Shown here one piece after another: positions 1 to 8,355 of a DNA stretch of 24,695 bases. The notes beneath the pieces are model-generated. The model had not been told where the DNA came from. It made no database searches and was given only the letters and a program-made list of their open reading frames with translations. The translations under genes and the position numbers were made by a program. The stretch is taken from contig URDR01000041.1 of the NCBI GenBank assembly GCA_900546645.1, positions 1 to 24,695 of the forward strand, given 5' to 3'. The DNA comes from an uncultured Bacteroides sp. (lineage in GTDB: Bacteria; Bacteroidota; Bacteroidia; Bacteroidales; Bacteroidaceae). The stretch's first letter is position 1. Every line of letters begins with the position of its first letter.

Positions 1-2274
1 GTATTCCAATCGCCCTGCGGACGCATTTTCTTCGGAGGAACCAACGGCATTACCTGTTTCACTCCTGAAGACATAACCAATGCCACCACTGAAGCCGATA
101 TACAAATAACCGACTTCCAGATATCCGGTCAATCTGTCAACAAGAATACGCTGTCGGGAGGAAAGCCTATCTTAAGCAAAGCCATAACCGAGGCTACCGA
201 TATCCGCCTTTCGTATCAAGACAATACATTCCGTATTTCATTTTCCACCATGCAGTATGATCATACCCGGCAGACTTATTACCAATACCGCATTCGTGAG
301 TTAGATAAAGACTGGCTATCCACCCCGTTGGGAAGCAATTATGTGACATACAATAATCTGCGCCCAGGCAGGTATACCTTCGAGGTACGTGCCGTTACAC
401 GAAATCACCTGTCGGAGATACGCACCCTTCATATAACCATCACACCTCCATGGTATCAATCATGGTGGGCATACCTCATTTACAGTTTGCTGAGCATCGC
501 CTTGCTTTTCAATCTGATAAACTATATACGCATCCGTATGCGCCGGCGCCGTGACATGCTCGAATTAAAACATGCAGAAGAACTGAATGAAGCAAAACTG
601 CAGTTCTTCATTAATATATCTCACGAGATACGTACCCCGATGACGCTCATCATCAACCCACTGGAAAAACTGATAGCCAACTGCCAAGACCCGGAACAAA
701 ACAAAATCTATCTGATGATTTACCGCAATGGCCAACGCATCTTACGCTTAATCAACCAGATGATGGATATCCGGAAAATCGAAAAAGGACAAATGCGCCT
801 CTCATTCCGTGAAACCGACATGGTGGAATTTATCAACGACCTGATGCTTACGTTTGAGCACACAGCCCAACAAAAGCATATCAAATTCTCGTTTATACAT
901 TCCAATCCAGAAGTAAAAGCCTGGGTTGACTTAAATAATTTCGACAAGATTCTCATGAATCTGCTTTCCAACGCATTTAAATATACTCCCGATGGGGAAA
1001 CCATCACCGTAATCTTAACCACCGGAGAAGACAAACAAGCTAAAACAGCCTTGCGGCACTATATTGAAATCAAAGTAACTGATAGTGGAATCGGACTGGA
1101 TGAAGCTCAAAAAGACTTTATATTTGAACGCTTTTATCAGATAAACAACGGAATCACACATAATCAGAGCGGAACCGGAGTAGGCTTGCATCTGACCCGT
1201 TCGCTGGTAGAGCTCCACCACGGAACAATAACAGCCGACAACAACCCGGGAAGCAACGGAAGTACGTTTACCGTACGCATCCCCTCAGGATGTGACCACT
1301 TGAGCATGGAGGAAATAGAAGCAGGCAGAAAAAATGAACAGCATATCTCCCTGAATTCTGATTCTCCGGTCAAAAAAGAAACAGTGGTTTTACCGCAAAC
1401 CGAAGAAGAACCGAAAAAGAAAAGAGCAAAAAACAATCTGACCCTGCTTATCGTAGACGATGAAAAAGAAATTCAAGACTACTTGAAACAGGAACTTGCC
1501 AACGAATATAAAATAGCAACCTGCAATGACGGGAAAGAGGCTTATGAATACTTGCTCAACCACGAAATAGACCTTGTGGTAAGCGATGTTATGATGGATA
1601 ATATGGATGGCATGACCTTATGCAAGAAAATCAAGCAGAATGCCAACACCAACCATATCCCCGTTATCTTGCTGACTGCCCGCGACCGGGTAGAAGATCA
1701 GGTAGAAGGGCTGGATACAGGAGCAGATGCTTATATCGTCAAACCCTTTAACACCGAAATATTAAAAAGCCGTATTGCGAGCTTATTAACCAACCGACGG
1801 ATTCTAAAAAATAAATTCAGCGGAATCCAGCAGCAAAGTGGCAAGATTCAGAAAATCACACTCAAGTCGGCCGATGAAGCCTTATTAGACAAGATTATGA
1901 AGATTATCAACGAAAACCTTTCCGAAACCAATCTCAACGTAGAAATGCTTGCCGAGGCAGTAGGGCTGAGCCGGGTTCACCTGCACCGCAAGCTGAAAGA
2001 ACTGACCAACTTGTCTACGCGCGACTTCATCAAGAACATTCGTATGCAGCAGGCATCCGAACTTTTAAAAGAAAAAAAACTAACCATCTCGGAAGTGGCT
2101 TATGCGGTAGGCTATAACAGCCTGTCACATTTTTCAAGTTCGTTCAAAGATACTTATGGTGTAACACCTACAGAATATATGCAAAGCAACCTTGCTAAGG
2201 ACGACACGGAGGCAAACAAAAATATACCACAAGAGGCCGATGACAAGAAAAGACCGGAAGCAAACGGGGATTAA
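1..2274 (+). CDS. Hybrid two-component system regulator (HTCS), 5' truncated by window
   Basis: The reading frame is open from base 1, so the visible 757 residues are the C-terminal part of a longer protein. In order they show the end of the two-component beta-propeller (GRIFFGGTNGI near residue 8), a Y_Y_Y domain (about 88-147), a transmembrane helix (about 154-176), a HisKA domain with phospho-acceptor His208 in ISHEIRTP, a HATPase with NLLSNAFKYTP, DSGIGL and GTGVGLHL, a receiver domain with Asp529 in VVSDVMM, and a C-terminal AraC helix-turn-helix pair. This is the classic Bacteroides HTCS: a periplasmic glycan sensor fused to its own DNA-binding response regulator in the inner membrane. 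Such genes normally control an adjacent polysaccharide utilization locus, which would lie to the left of the window. The internal Met at base 250 is not the true start. Confidence 0.96.
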   Translation, partial: VFQSPCGRIFFGGTNGITCFTPEDITNATTEADIQITDFQISGQSVNKNTLSGGKPILSKAITEATDIRLSYQDNTFRISFSTMQYDHTRQTYYQYRIRELDKDWLSTPLGSNYVTYNNLRPGRYTFEVRAVTRNHLSEIRTLHITITPPWYQSWWAYLIYSLLSIALLFNLINYIRIRMRRRRDMLELKHAEELNEAKLQFFINISHEIRTPMTLIINPLEKLIANCQDPEQNKIYLMIYRNGQRILRLINQMMDIRKIEKGQMRLSFRETDMVEFINDLMLTFEHTAQQKHIKFSFIHSNPEVKAWVDLNNFDKILMNLLSNAFKYTPDGETITVILTTGEDKQAKTALRHYIEIKVTDSGIGLDEAQKDFIFERFYQINNGITHNQSGTGVGLHLTRSLVELHHGTITADNNPGSNGSTFTVRIPSGCDHLSMEEIEAGRKNEQHISLNSDSPVKKETVVLPQTEEEPKKKRAKNNLTLLIVDDEKEIQDYLKQELANEYKIATCNDGKEAYEYLLNHEIDLVVSDVMMDNMDGMTLCKKIKQNANTNHIPVILLTARDRVEDQVEGLDTGADAYIVKPFNTEILKSRIASLLTNRRILKNKFSGIQQQSGKIQKITLKSADEALLDKIMKIINENLSETNLNVEMLAEAVGLSRVHLHRKLKELTNLSTRDFIKNIRMQQASELLKEKKLTISEVAYAVGYNSLSHFSSSFKDTYGVTPTEYMQSNLAKDDTEANKNIPQEADDKKRPEANGD

Positions 2275-2384
2275 ACCGAAAATGCACATTCACAATAACT
2301 TTAAGCCAAACCGGTACATTCCAAGTCATCAAGTCCGGACATAAAGAAATTATAGTAGACAAACATAAAAAAAACCTTGAATAT

Positions 2385-2415
2385 TTTGGCAAAATAAAAA
2401 ATATTCATACCTTTG
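2385..2415 (+). promoter_or_regulatory. Bacteroides-type promoter for tRNA-Glu and rpsT
   Basis: A -33 TTTG (2385-2388) and a -7 TACCTTTG (2408-2415) are separated by 19 bp, which fits the Bacteroides primary sigma factor consensus (TTTG, 19-21 bp, TAnnTTTG) very well. Transcription would start near 2422, about 60 bp before the tRNA. A short leader hairpin, CCGGAA (2452-2457) with TTCCGG (2463-2468), lies between. Confidence 0.85.
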
Positions 2416-2479
2416 CATCCGCAAACGAGAGATTAGGTCCTCGTATAAAGCCCGGAAGTTCTTTCCGGAGCATAAGGAT

Positions 2480-2551
2480 GGCCCGTTCGTCTATCGGTTA
2501 GGACGCAAGATTTTCATTCTTGAAAGGGGGGTTCGATTCCCCCACGGGCTA
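2480..2551 (+). tRNA. tRNA-Glu (anticodon UUC)
   Basis: The cloverleaf can be folded by eye. The acceptor stem pairs 2480-2486 with 2544-2550 (one G-U pair at the end). The anticodon stem is CAAGA/TCTTG (2506-2510 with 2518-2522) around the loop TTTTCAT, giving anticodon TTC at 2513-2515. The T stem GGGGG/CCCCC (2527-2531 with 2539-2543) encloses TTCGATT. The 3' CCA is not encoded, as is usual in this group. It appears to be co-transcribed with rpsT, which starts 42 bp downstream. Confidence 0.97.
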
Positions 2552-2593
2552 CATAATAAACAAAATCACGAACAATTTTAAAGATTAGTCGAG

Positions 2594-2848
2594 ATGGCAA
2601 ATCACAAATCATCTATCAAAAGAATTAGACAAGAAGAAAAAAGAAGACTTCACAACAGATATTATGCTAAAACAATGCGTAACGCAGTGAAGAAACTTCG
2701 TGCTACCACTGACAAAGCAGAAGCAGTTGCTTTGTTCCCTAGTGTACAGAAAATGTTGGATAAATTGGCTAAACGCAACATTATCCATCAGAACAAAGCT
2801 GCCAACTTGAAGTCTAAATTGGCTGCATACATCAGCAAATTAGCTTAA
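2594..2848 (+). CDS. rpsT: 30S ribosomal protein S20
   Basis: This 84-residue, strongly basic protein begins MANHKSSIKRIRQEEKRR and has the all-helical, Lys/Arg/Ala-rich composition of bacterial S20 (bS20), which binds 16S rRNA early in 30S assembly. Its length is normal for the family. The codons are those of a highly expressed gene (AAA, AGA, CGT). It follows tRNA-Glu in the same direction and ends just before a strong hairpin terminator, so tRNA and rpsT probably form one transcription unit. Confidence 0.98.
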   Translation: MANHKSSIKRIRQEEKRRLHNRYYAKTMRNAVKKLRATTDKAEAVALFPSVQKMLDKLAKRNIIHQNKAANLKSKLAAYISKLA

Positions 2849-2874
2849 GCAATCGCTTTACGTGAAAAGATATT

Positions 2875-2910
2875 AAGGTCGGATTTTTAATCCGGCCTTT
2901 TGTCTTTTGT
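2875..2910 (+). terminator. Rho-independent terminator of the tRNA-Glu/rpsT unit
   Basis: A 10-bp stem AAGGTCGGAT (2875-2884) and ATCCGGCCTT (2890-2899), with one G-U pair and a 5-nt loop, is followed by a T-rich tract TTTGTCTTTTG. Confidence 0.88.
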
Positions 2911-3080
2911 ACCTGACCCCATACATATGCATCAACCATCTCCTCTCTGGAAAACGCTCAGACATCTCTTCTAAAACAACAAAGTAAAACAAGCCAAACA
3001 ACTCGGTGTCTTTCTACCCCCACCAGGGCCTTATCTTACCACTATCTTGCATATCTTCTTTTTTCAATACAGGTGAACGA

Positions 3081-3119
3081 TGTCAAAAAATTAGACAGGC
3101 GGTGTCTAATTTTTTGACA
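3081..3119. promoter_or_regulatory. Perfect 17-bp inverted repeat, candidate enhancer for a sigma-54 activator
   Basis: TGTCAAAAAATTAGACA (3081-3097) and TGTCTAATTTTTTGACA (3103-3119) are exact reverse complements around GGCGG. Each arm is itself a dyad of the form TGTC-N9-GACA, so the element offers two adjacent operator-like sites. Its centre is about 100 bp upstream of the start predicted for the downstream -24/-12 element, the usual distance for binding by NtrC-family activators. It has no trailing T tract, so a terminator role is unlikely. Confidence 0.75.
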
Positions 3120-3173
3120 CTCCAGCAAACCCACTACCAAAGCAATTATCTAATAAACAAATGGTTAATAGTA

Positions 3174-3189
3174 TGGCACAGTATTTGAT
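3174..3189 (+). promoter_or_regulatory. Candidate sigma-54 (-24/-12) promoter of the TolC-like operon
   Basis: TGGCAC (3174-3179), five bases, then TTGAT (3185-3189) matches the sigma-54 consensus TGGCAC-N5-TTGCW with correct spacing. The single deviation is GA in place of the -12 GC. Transcription would begin near 3199-3200, about 22 bp before the ATG at 3222. No TAnnTTTG element is seen in the last 100 bp before the gene. Confidence 0.7.
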
Positions 3190-3221
3190 TTACTGTTTAT
3201 AACTTATATAGACTAAATCAA

Positions 3222-4586
3222 ATGAAACCATACAGAAAAATAATCTTCGCCTTGTGCTTATGCAGCTGTTCACACATTTCAAGCCTTATGGCTCAAGAAA
3301 TGTGGAGCATTGACCAGTGTATGCACTATGCCGTGACACATAACCGGACAGTAAAGCAGCGCCAGCTGGAAGCCGACAACGATAAAATGGAGCAGATAAA
3401 AGCCATCGGCAATTTTCTACCGGGCATAAGCGGAAACATCTCTGCACAATATAACTTCGGACGTTCGGTTGACCCGGAAACCAACACGTATAACAATATC
3501 TCAACTTTTAACAACGGATACGGACTTGAGGCTTCACTCAGTTTATTCAAGGGGGGAAGCCTGATTAATCAGGTACGGCGAGCAAAGGCCAGCCGATTAT
3601 TAGGAAAAGCCGAGCTGGAGGAAGCACGCGATAACACGGCTCTTGAAACTTTCCAAGCCTATATTGATGCGCTCTATTATTATGGTACGGCTCACTTGGC
3701 ACAGAAGAAATTTGAAGAAAGCGATTCACTACTTTACAAGACCAGACGTCAGGAAGAGCTGGGACTCAAAGGACGTGCGGATGTAGCACAGATGGAAGCT
3801 CAGCAAGCTACCGATGCATATAACCTTACCCGCCAGCGCAACCTCTTTCAAACAGCCATGCTCACCCTCAAGCAGAAAATGAACTATCCTTCATCGGATA
3901 CGTTGGTGCTTGATACTACTCTGGTTTATACTCAGTCAAGCAGCTTTATCCAGCTTGACCATGAGCCGGCTGAAGAAGTTTACCGCATCGCCATCCAAGT
4001 AAATCCCACATTAAAACAGTCGGCGTTAAACAAAGAAGTGGCACGCATGAACCGGAAAATATCATGGGGAAACCTCGTTCCTTCCATCTCTCTGTTCGGG
4101 GGAATCTCCAGTTCTTATTATAAAGAGCTACATGCCCCAAATTATCCCGGATTCCGAAGCCAGTTTCACAACAATTTCGGTCAGTATTTCGGAATCAGCA
4201 TGAGCATTCCCATCTTCAACCGGATGAATGGAGTAGCCAGTCTCCGTCAGGCACGAAACAACTACCGCATTGCCTGCGAACAATACGAAGCCCAAAAAGA
4301 AGAGTTGCAAAAACTGGTGGAACAGGCCGTACAAGACCGCGAAGGTTATCTGCGAGAAAGTATTCAGATGGAGAAAAAGGTCGCATCCGACTCACTGGCC
4401 TATCATGTAACTCGCCGAAAATACGAAGAAGGTCTGATGACCTCGCTCGATGTGCAAAACAATGCTGCCACACTGCTCGAAAGCCAGACTTTACTGCTAC
4501 AAAGCAAACTGACATACCTTATGAAATGTCGACTCGTGGACTACTATAAAGGAGAGAACATTATTCAACTGACAACAGAAAATTAA
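3222..4586 (+). CDS. TolC-family outer membrane efflux protein
   Basis: The 454-residue protein has an N-terminal signal peptide (about residues 1-24, ending near LMA-QE) followed by two outer-membrane-efflux repeats. Residues such as WSIDQCMHYAVTHNRTVKQ, the long helical stretches, the paired beta-strand segments with FGRSVDPETN and YFGISMSIPIFN, and the length are all typical of TolC/OprM proteins. It would form the trimeric outer-membrane channel of a tripartite exporter. It is the first gene of the operon, 9 bp ahead of the adaptor gene, behind a sigma-54-like promoter. The substrate cannot be read from the sequence. Confidence 0.94.
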   Translation: MKPYRKIIFALCLCSCSHISSLMAQEMWSIDQCMHYAVTHNRTVKQRQLEADNDKMEQIKAIGNFLPGISGNISAQYNFGRSVDPETNTYNNISTFNNGYGLEASLSLFKGGSLINQVRRAKASRLLGKAELEEARDNTALETFQAYIDALYYYGTAHLAQKKFEESDSLLYKTRRQEELGLKGRADVAQMEAQQATDAYNLTRQRNLFQTAMLTLKQKMNYPSSDTLVLDTTLVYTQSSSFIQLDHEPAEEVYRIAIQVNPTLKQSALNKEVARMNRKISWGNLVPSISLFGGISSSYYKELHAPNYPGFRSQFHNNFGQYFGISMSIPIFNRMNGVASLRQARNNYRIACEQYEAQKEELQKLVEQAVQDREGYLRESIQMEKKVASDSLAYHVTRRKYEEGLMTSLDVQNNAATLLESQTLLLQSKLTYLMKCRLVDYYKGENIIQLTTEN

Positions 4587-4595
4587 AAAGAAACT

Positions 4596-5846
4596 ATGGA
4601 CATACAATTAGAAAAAAAGAAAGGTATTCAAAAACGTCATCTCCCCTACCTCATCGGAGGAGCAGTTATCCTGCTTATCGTGGGATGGATTATCTTTGGA
4701 AACCATGCTTCTACTTTAAGAGTAGACGGACGTGCCTTGAATATAGCCGAAGTGGCTTATGGCGAATTCAATGATTACATCCGCGTAAACGGACAAGTAC
4801 AACCCATTTCTGTCGTGCAGCTCAGCCCCGAAGAGGGAGGTATCGTGCGCGAGAAAGTGGTAGAAGAAGGCGCTCATGTCAAACAAGGAGATGTCATTCT
4901 CCGTCTGAGTAACTCAAATCTCGATCTTCAGATATTGAACGCCGAGTCAGAGCTGGCAGAAAAGCAAAACCTGCTGCGAAATACACAGGTCACCATGCAG
5001 CAAGACAAGCTGAACAATGAAACTGAAAAAGTGCAGCTTGACATTGACTCCCGCCGCAAGCAGCGTACTTTCAGCCAGTACGAACGGCTCTATCAAGAGC
5101 GGCTCATCAGCCGTGAGGAGTATCTCCAGGCAAAAGAAGATTATGACGTAGCCCTGAAAAAGCAAAGCCTCATCACGGAACGGCTCAAACAAGATTCTCT
5201 GTACCGTAATATTCAGATGGACCAGATGGAAGACAATCTGCAAAACATGCGTAAGAACGTGTTGCTCATCCGTGAACGAAAGGAGAAACTGGAAGTGCGT
5301 GCCACTATCGACGGAGAACTGGGACTGCTGGATGCCGAACTGGGACAAAACATTACCGCCGGACAAATGGTGGGTCAAATCAATGACCTTTCCGACTTCA
5401 AGATTGAAGCAATGATTGACGAACACTACATTGACCGCGTGACCAACGGGCTACCGGCTACCTTTGAACGCCAAGGTTCACAGTTCCGCCTGAAAGTGCG
5501 CAAGGTTTATCCGGAAGTACGTGAAGGACGCTTCCGCACCGACTTTGTCTTTGAAGGAGAACGCCCGGAAAATATCCGCAGCGGACAGACGTATTACATT
5601 GACCTCCAACTAGGTGAGCCTACTGAAAGCGTACTGATTCCGAAAGGTACTTTCTTCCAAGTTACAGGAGGCAACTGGATATTCGTAGTCGATAAAGATG
5701 GAGATAAAGCCTATCGCCGCAAGATACGAATCGGACGCCAGAATCCACAGTATTACGAAGTAACCGAAGGACTGGAAAAAGGCGAACGGGTAATTATCTC
5801 AGGATATGAAGCTTATAAAGATAATGAAGTATTGATACTGAATTAG
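4596..5846 (+). CDS. HlyD/MacA-family periplasmic adaptor (membrane fusion protein)
   Basis: The 416-residue protein has one N-terminal transmembrane anchor (about 18-34), a biotinyl-lipoyl-like half domain (VVQLSPEEGGIVREKVVEEGAHVKQGDVILRL is split around the hairpin), a long coiled-coil hairpin rich in Gln, Glu and Lys (about 108-235), the second lipoyl half (VRATIDGELGLLDAELGQNITAGQ) and a C-terminal beta-barrel with the YEVTEGLEKGERVIISG motif. It should bridge the inner-membrane permeases to the TolC-like channel. It follows that gene by 9 bp and is translated from ATG at 4596. Confidence 0.94.
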   Translation: MDIQLEKKKGIQKRHLPYLIGGAVILLIVGWIIFGNHASTLRVDGRALNIAEVAYGEFNDYIRVNGQVQPISVVQLSPEEGGIVREKVVEEGAHVKQGDVILRLSNSNLDLQILNAESELAEKQNLLRNTQVTMQQDKLNNETEKVQLDIDSRRKQRTFSQYERLYQERLISREEYLQAKEDYDVALKKQSLITERLKQDSLYRNIQMDQMEDNLQNMRKNVLLIRERKEKLEVRATIDGELGLLDAELGQNITAGQMVGQINDLSDFKIEAMIDEHYIDRVTNGLPATFERQGSQFRLKVRKVYPEVREGRFRTDFVFEGERPENIRSGQTYYIDLQLGEPTESVLIPKGTFFQVTGGNWIFVVDKDGDKAYRRKIRIGRQNPQYYEVTEGLEKGERVIISGYEAYKDNEVLILN

Positions 5847-5977
5847 TTAACGAGATACCAGATGACAGGTCGGCAAGGTTAATAGCTATAGCCTTTCTAA
5901 CAGCACCAAAACCTCTCTCACTCATAAGGCATGTAGCCAAACCTTGGCCTCTTGTCAACTAAAAAGAACGAACAAGC
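5847..5977. repeat. Intergenic imperfect palindrome (repeat-family copy 1)
   Basis: The 131-bp gap between the adaptor and the permease holds an imperfect inverted repeat: 5864-5880 against 5940-5956 pairs at 13 of 17 positions, including AAGGTT/AACCTT. The right arm continues as TTGTCAACTAAAAAGAAC (5952-5969). Closely similar words occur before the second permease (9303-9329) and after queE (12647-12698), so this appears to be one member of an interspersed intergenic repeat family. Confidence 0.5.
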
Positions 5978-8326
5978 ATGAAAACATTTATCAGAAACTT
6001 CTCACATACCTTCCGGCGTTTCCTCAGCGCAAGCCTGCTCAACATTGTGGGGCTGAGCCTTGCCTTTGCCTCGTTTTTCGTCATCATGACACAAGTGGAT
6101 TATGACTACAGCTTCAACAAAGGATATAAGGACTACGACAAGATATTCCGGGTAGAATTTGACGGGAATAAAAGCGGGGCATGGCAAAACAATTTGCCCC
6201 GCCCGTTAGGAAAAGTCATAGAAACCAGCTCATCACATGTCGAAGCCATTTCCACCATACTTTCCTGGTCAGACAATTCCGACTATGAAGTAAACGGGCA
6301 TCTGTTTAATGAAACATTTACAGCCGGGTTCGGTGACTTCATAGACACATTCCAGCCGGAAATGCTCTGCGGATCTACCCAAGCACTTGAACAACAAGGA
6401 CAGATTCTGATTTCCCAATCCATGGCTCTCCGCTTTTTTGATACAACCGATGTTGTCGGGAAGATTATCTTCGACGGGAAACAAGCCAACAAAAAGCCCT
6501 TGACCATTGGCGGAGTATATAAAGACTTCCCGGCAAACACGCAATTCGGGAATTCCATCTTCTGCGCCCTTCCCGATGCCGATAACCAGAATGCCTGGAA
6601 CACGTATAATTATCATATTTATGTAAGGATAAGCAGTACGCAGGAAAAGGAAGGAATCGAAAAAGCCGTATGCAAAAAGTTGGTAGAACTCAATCCTTTC
6701 TACAACATCACCTTGCAGGGCGACCAGTTTATCCGCCTCACCCCATTGTCTGAGGTTCACTTCTCGACAGTCGGAAACAAGAGCGCAAGCAGCCGCACCA
6801 CCCTCTACCTACTGTGTTGCGTCTCTTTCCTTATCATCGTCATTGCCGCCATTAACTTCATGAACTTCTCTTTGGCGGAAACACCCATGCGCATCCGCAG
6901 TATCAACACCCAGAAAGTATTGGGCGCAACAGCCCGCTCCCTGCGCATCAGCCTCATAGGCGAATCCGGAGCCATCAGCCTCATTGCTTTCGGACTATCG
7001 CTTGTTTTATTGTTAGCCTTACAAGACTCCGGCATACAAGACCTGGTAACCGCCGACCTGACCTTGACCAAGCATCCTTTCCTGCTGATAACGACAGGAG
7101 CTATCAGCGTGTTGATGGGAGTCTTGGCCGGAATTTACCCATCGTATTACGTTACCTCTTTCCCGCCTGCCTTGGCCCTGAAAGGTTCATTCGGCCTGTC
7201 ACCCAAAGGAAAGAGCCTGCGTACCGGTCTGGTCGCCCTCCAGTTTTTCGTATCGTTCATGCTGATAATCGCCATCGGAATCATGTATGTACAGAGCAAC
7301 TATATCCGTACGTCCGACTACGGATATAACAAAGACGCAATCGTTGTAGGAAGAATAAGCAAGGAAGATATGTCTCGCGCCGAAGCCATAGCAGAAGAAC
7401 TTTCTCGCATCCCTGGCGTAGAAAACGTAGCCCTGTCGCAATTCTCACTGAATTCTTCGGACAGCTATATGAGTTTCGGAATGGGACAGGAAGAAAAGCA
7501 GATGAACTTTGAAGTATTCCCCATTGATGAACACTTCCTCAAAACGACGGGAATCCGCATCACCGACGGACGGAATTTCAAGAATACTGACGGATGCGAG
7601 TTCATATTCAATGAGGCAGCACGACAAATGTATCCGTGGCTTACGCTCGGAGAACCCCCTATCAAAAACGGAGGACTTCCCTATCCGGTAGTCGGATTCT
7701 GTGAGAATATCAAGTTCAGCACTTTCCGTAACGATGACACCACCCGTCCAATGGCTTTTTTATACGGAAATGAAACATGGACACAAAAGAGGTTTGTCAA
7801 CATCCGCATAGCCGCCGGAACAGGCCGCATCGAAATTATCAGGTCGTTACAAAAGGCAATGGAGAAATTCACCCCCGGACACGACTTCAACTTCCGTTTC
7901 ATGGATGAAGTGATTGACGAAGCCTACCACAACGAACTGCGATTCACCCGTCAGATTCTGCTGTTCTCTCTTTTGGCCATCGCCATCAGCATCATCGGCG
8001 TGTTCGGACTCACCATGTTCGAGAGCGAATACCGGCGCAAGGAGATAGGCATACGCAAGATTATGGGAAGCTCTACAGCCGAAATACTCTATATGTTCAA
8101 CCGCCGCTACCTCACCCTCCTTGGCGGATGCTTCCTCGTGGCTGCTCCATTCGGATGGTGGATAGGAAGCAACTGGTTAGAGGGATTTGTCGAAAAGACC
8201 TCCATCAGTCCGTGGATATTTCTCATCGCCTTCCTACTCGTCACGCTGATTACCATGATTACCGTAACCCTACAGAGCTGGAAGAATGCAAACGAGAATC
8301 CGGCATACAGCATCAAAACCGAATAA
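5978..8326 (+). CDS. FtsX/MacB-type ABC transporter permease
   Basis: The 782-residue membrane protein has the double-FtsX layout: a first transmembrane helix (about 19-40), a large MacB-like periplasmic domain, a cluster of three helices (about 277-400), another helix near 415, a second periplasmic domain, and three C-terminal helices. The cytoplasmic signatures next to the helices, NTQKVLGATARSLR and RRKEIGIRKIMGSS, are the FtsX coupling segments that normally contact an ABC ATPase. No ATPase gene lies in the operon. The C-terminal end QSWKNANENPAYSIKTE is repeated almost exactly in the short relic at 9118. Function: probably mechanotransmission or export with the upstream TolC and adaptor proteins; substrate unknown. 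Confidence 0.92.
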   Translation: MKTFIRNFSHTFRRFLSASLLNIVGLSLAFASFFVIMTQVDYDYSFNKGYKDYDKIFRVEFDGNKSGAWQNNLPRPLGKVIETSSSHVEAISTILSWSDNSDYEVNGHLFNETFTAGFGDFIDTFQPEMLCGSTQALEQQGQILISQSMALRFFDTTDVVGKIIFDGKQANKKPLTIGGVYKDFPANTQFGNSIFCALPDADNQNAWNTYNYHIYVRISSTQEKEGIEKAVCKKLVELNPFYNITLQGDQFIRLTPLSEVHFSTVGNKSASSRTTLYLLCCVSFLIIVIAAINFMNFSLAETPMRIRSINTQKVLGATARSLRISLIGESGAISLIAFGLSLVLLLALQDSGIQDLVTADLTLTKHPFLLITTGAISVLMGVLAGIYPSYYVTSFPPALALKGSFGLSPKGKSLRTGLVALQFFVSFMLIIAIGIMYVQSNYIRTSDYGYNKDAIVVGRISKEDMSRAEAIAEELSRIPGVENVALSQFSLNSSDSYMSFGMGQEEKQMNFEVFPIDEHFLKTTGIRITDGRNFKNTDGCEFIFNEAARQMYPWLTLGEPPIKNGGLPYPVVGFCENIKFSTFRNDDTTRPMAFLYGNETWTQKRFVNIRIAAGTGRIEIIRSLQKAMEKFTPGHDFNFRFMDEVIDEAYHNELRFTRQILLFSLLAIAISIIGVFGLTMFESEYRRKEIGIRKIMGSSTAEILYMFNRRYLTLLGGCFLVAAPFGWWIGSNWLEGFVEKTSISPWIFLIAFLLVTLITMITVTLQSWKNANENPAYSIKTE

Positions 8327-8355
8327 GATATATAACAACTAAAAACTCAAACCAT

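Larger units (their letters stand above)
2911..3221. other. 311-bp regulatory intergenic region upstream of the TolC-like gene
   Basis: No convincing gene is present. The first half (2911-3080) shows no recognizable structure. The second half holds the perfect inverted repeat at 3081-3119 and the sigma-54-like promoter at 3174-3189, listed separately. A 60-codon frame at 3006-3188 runs straight through both sites and is not taken as a gene. Confidence 0.75.

Noticed and set aside
3006..3188. 60-codon open frame upstream of the TolC-like gene
   Set aside because: It spans the perfect inverted repeat and the -24 element, has low-complexity non-family sequence, and has no promoter of its own.
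4947..5426. 159-codon minus-strand frame inside the HlyD-like gene
   Set aside because: It is opposite a well-supported adaptor gene over its coiled coil and has no family features; its composition is that of an antisense shadow.
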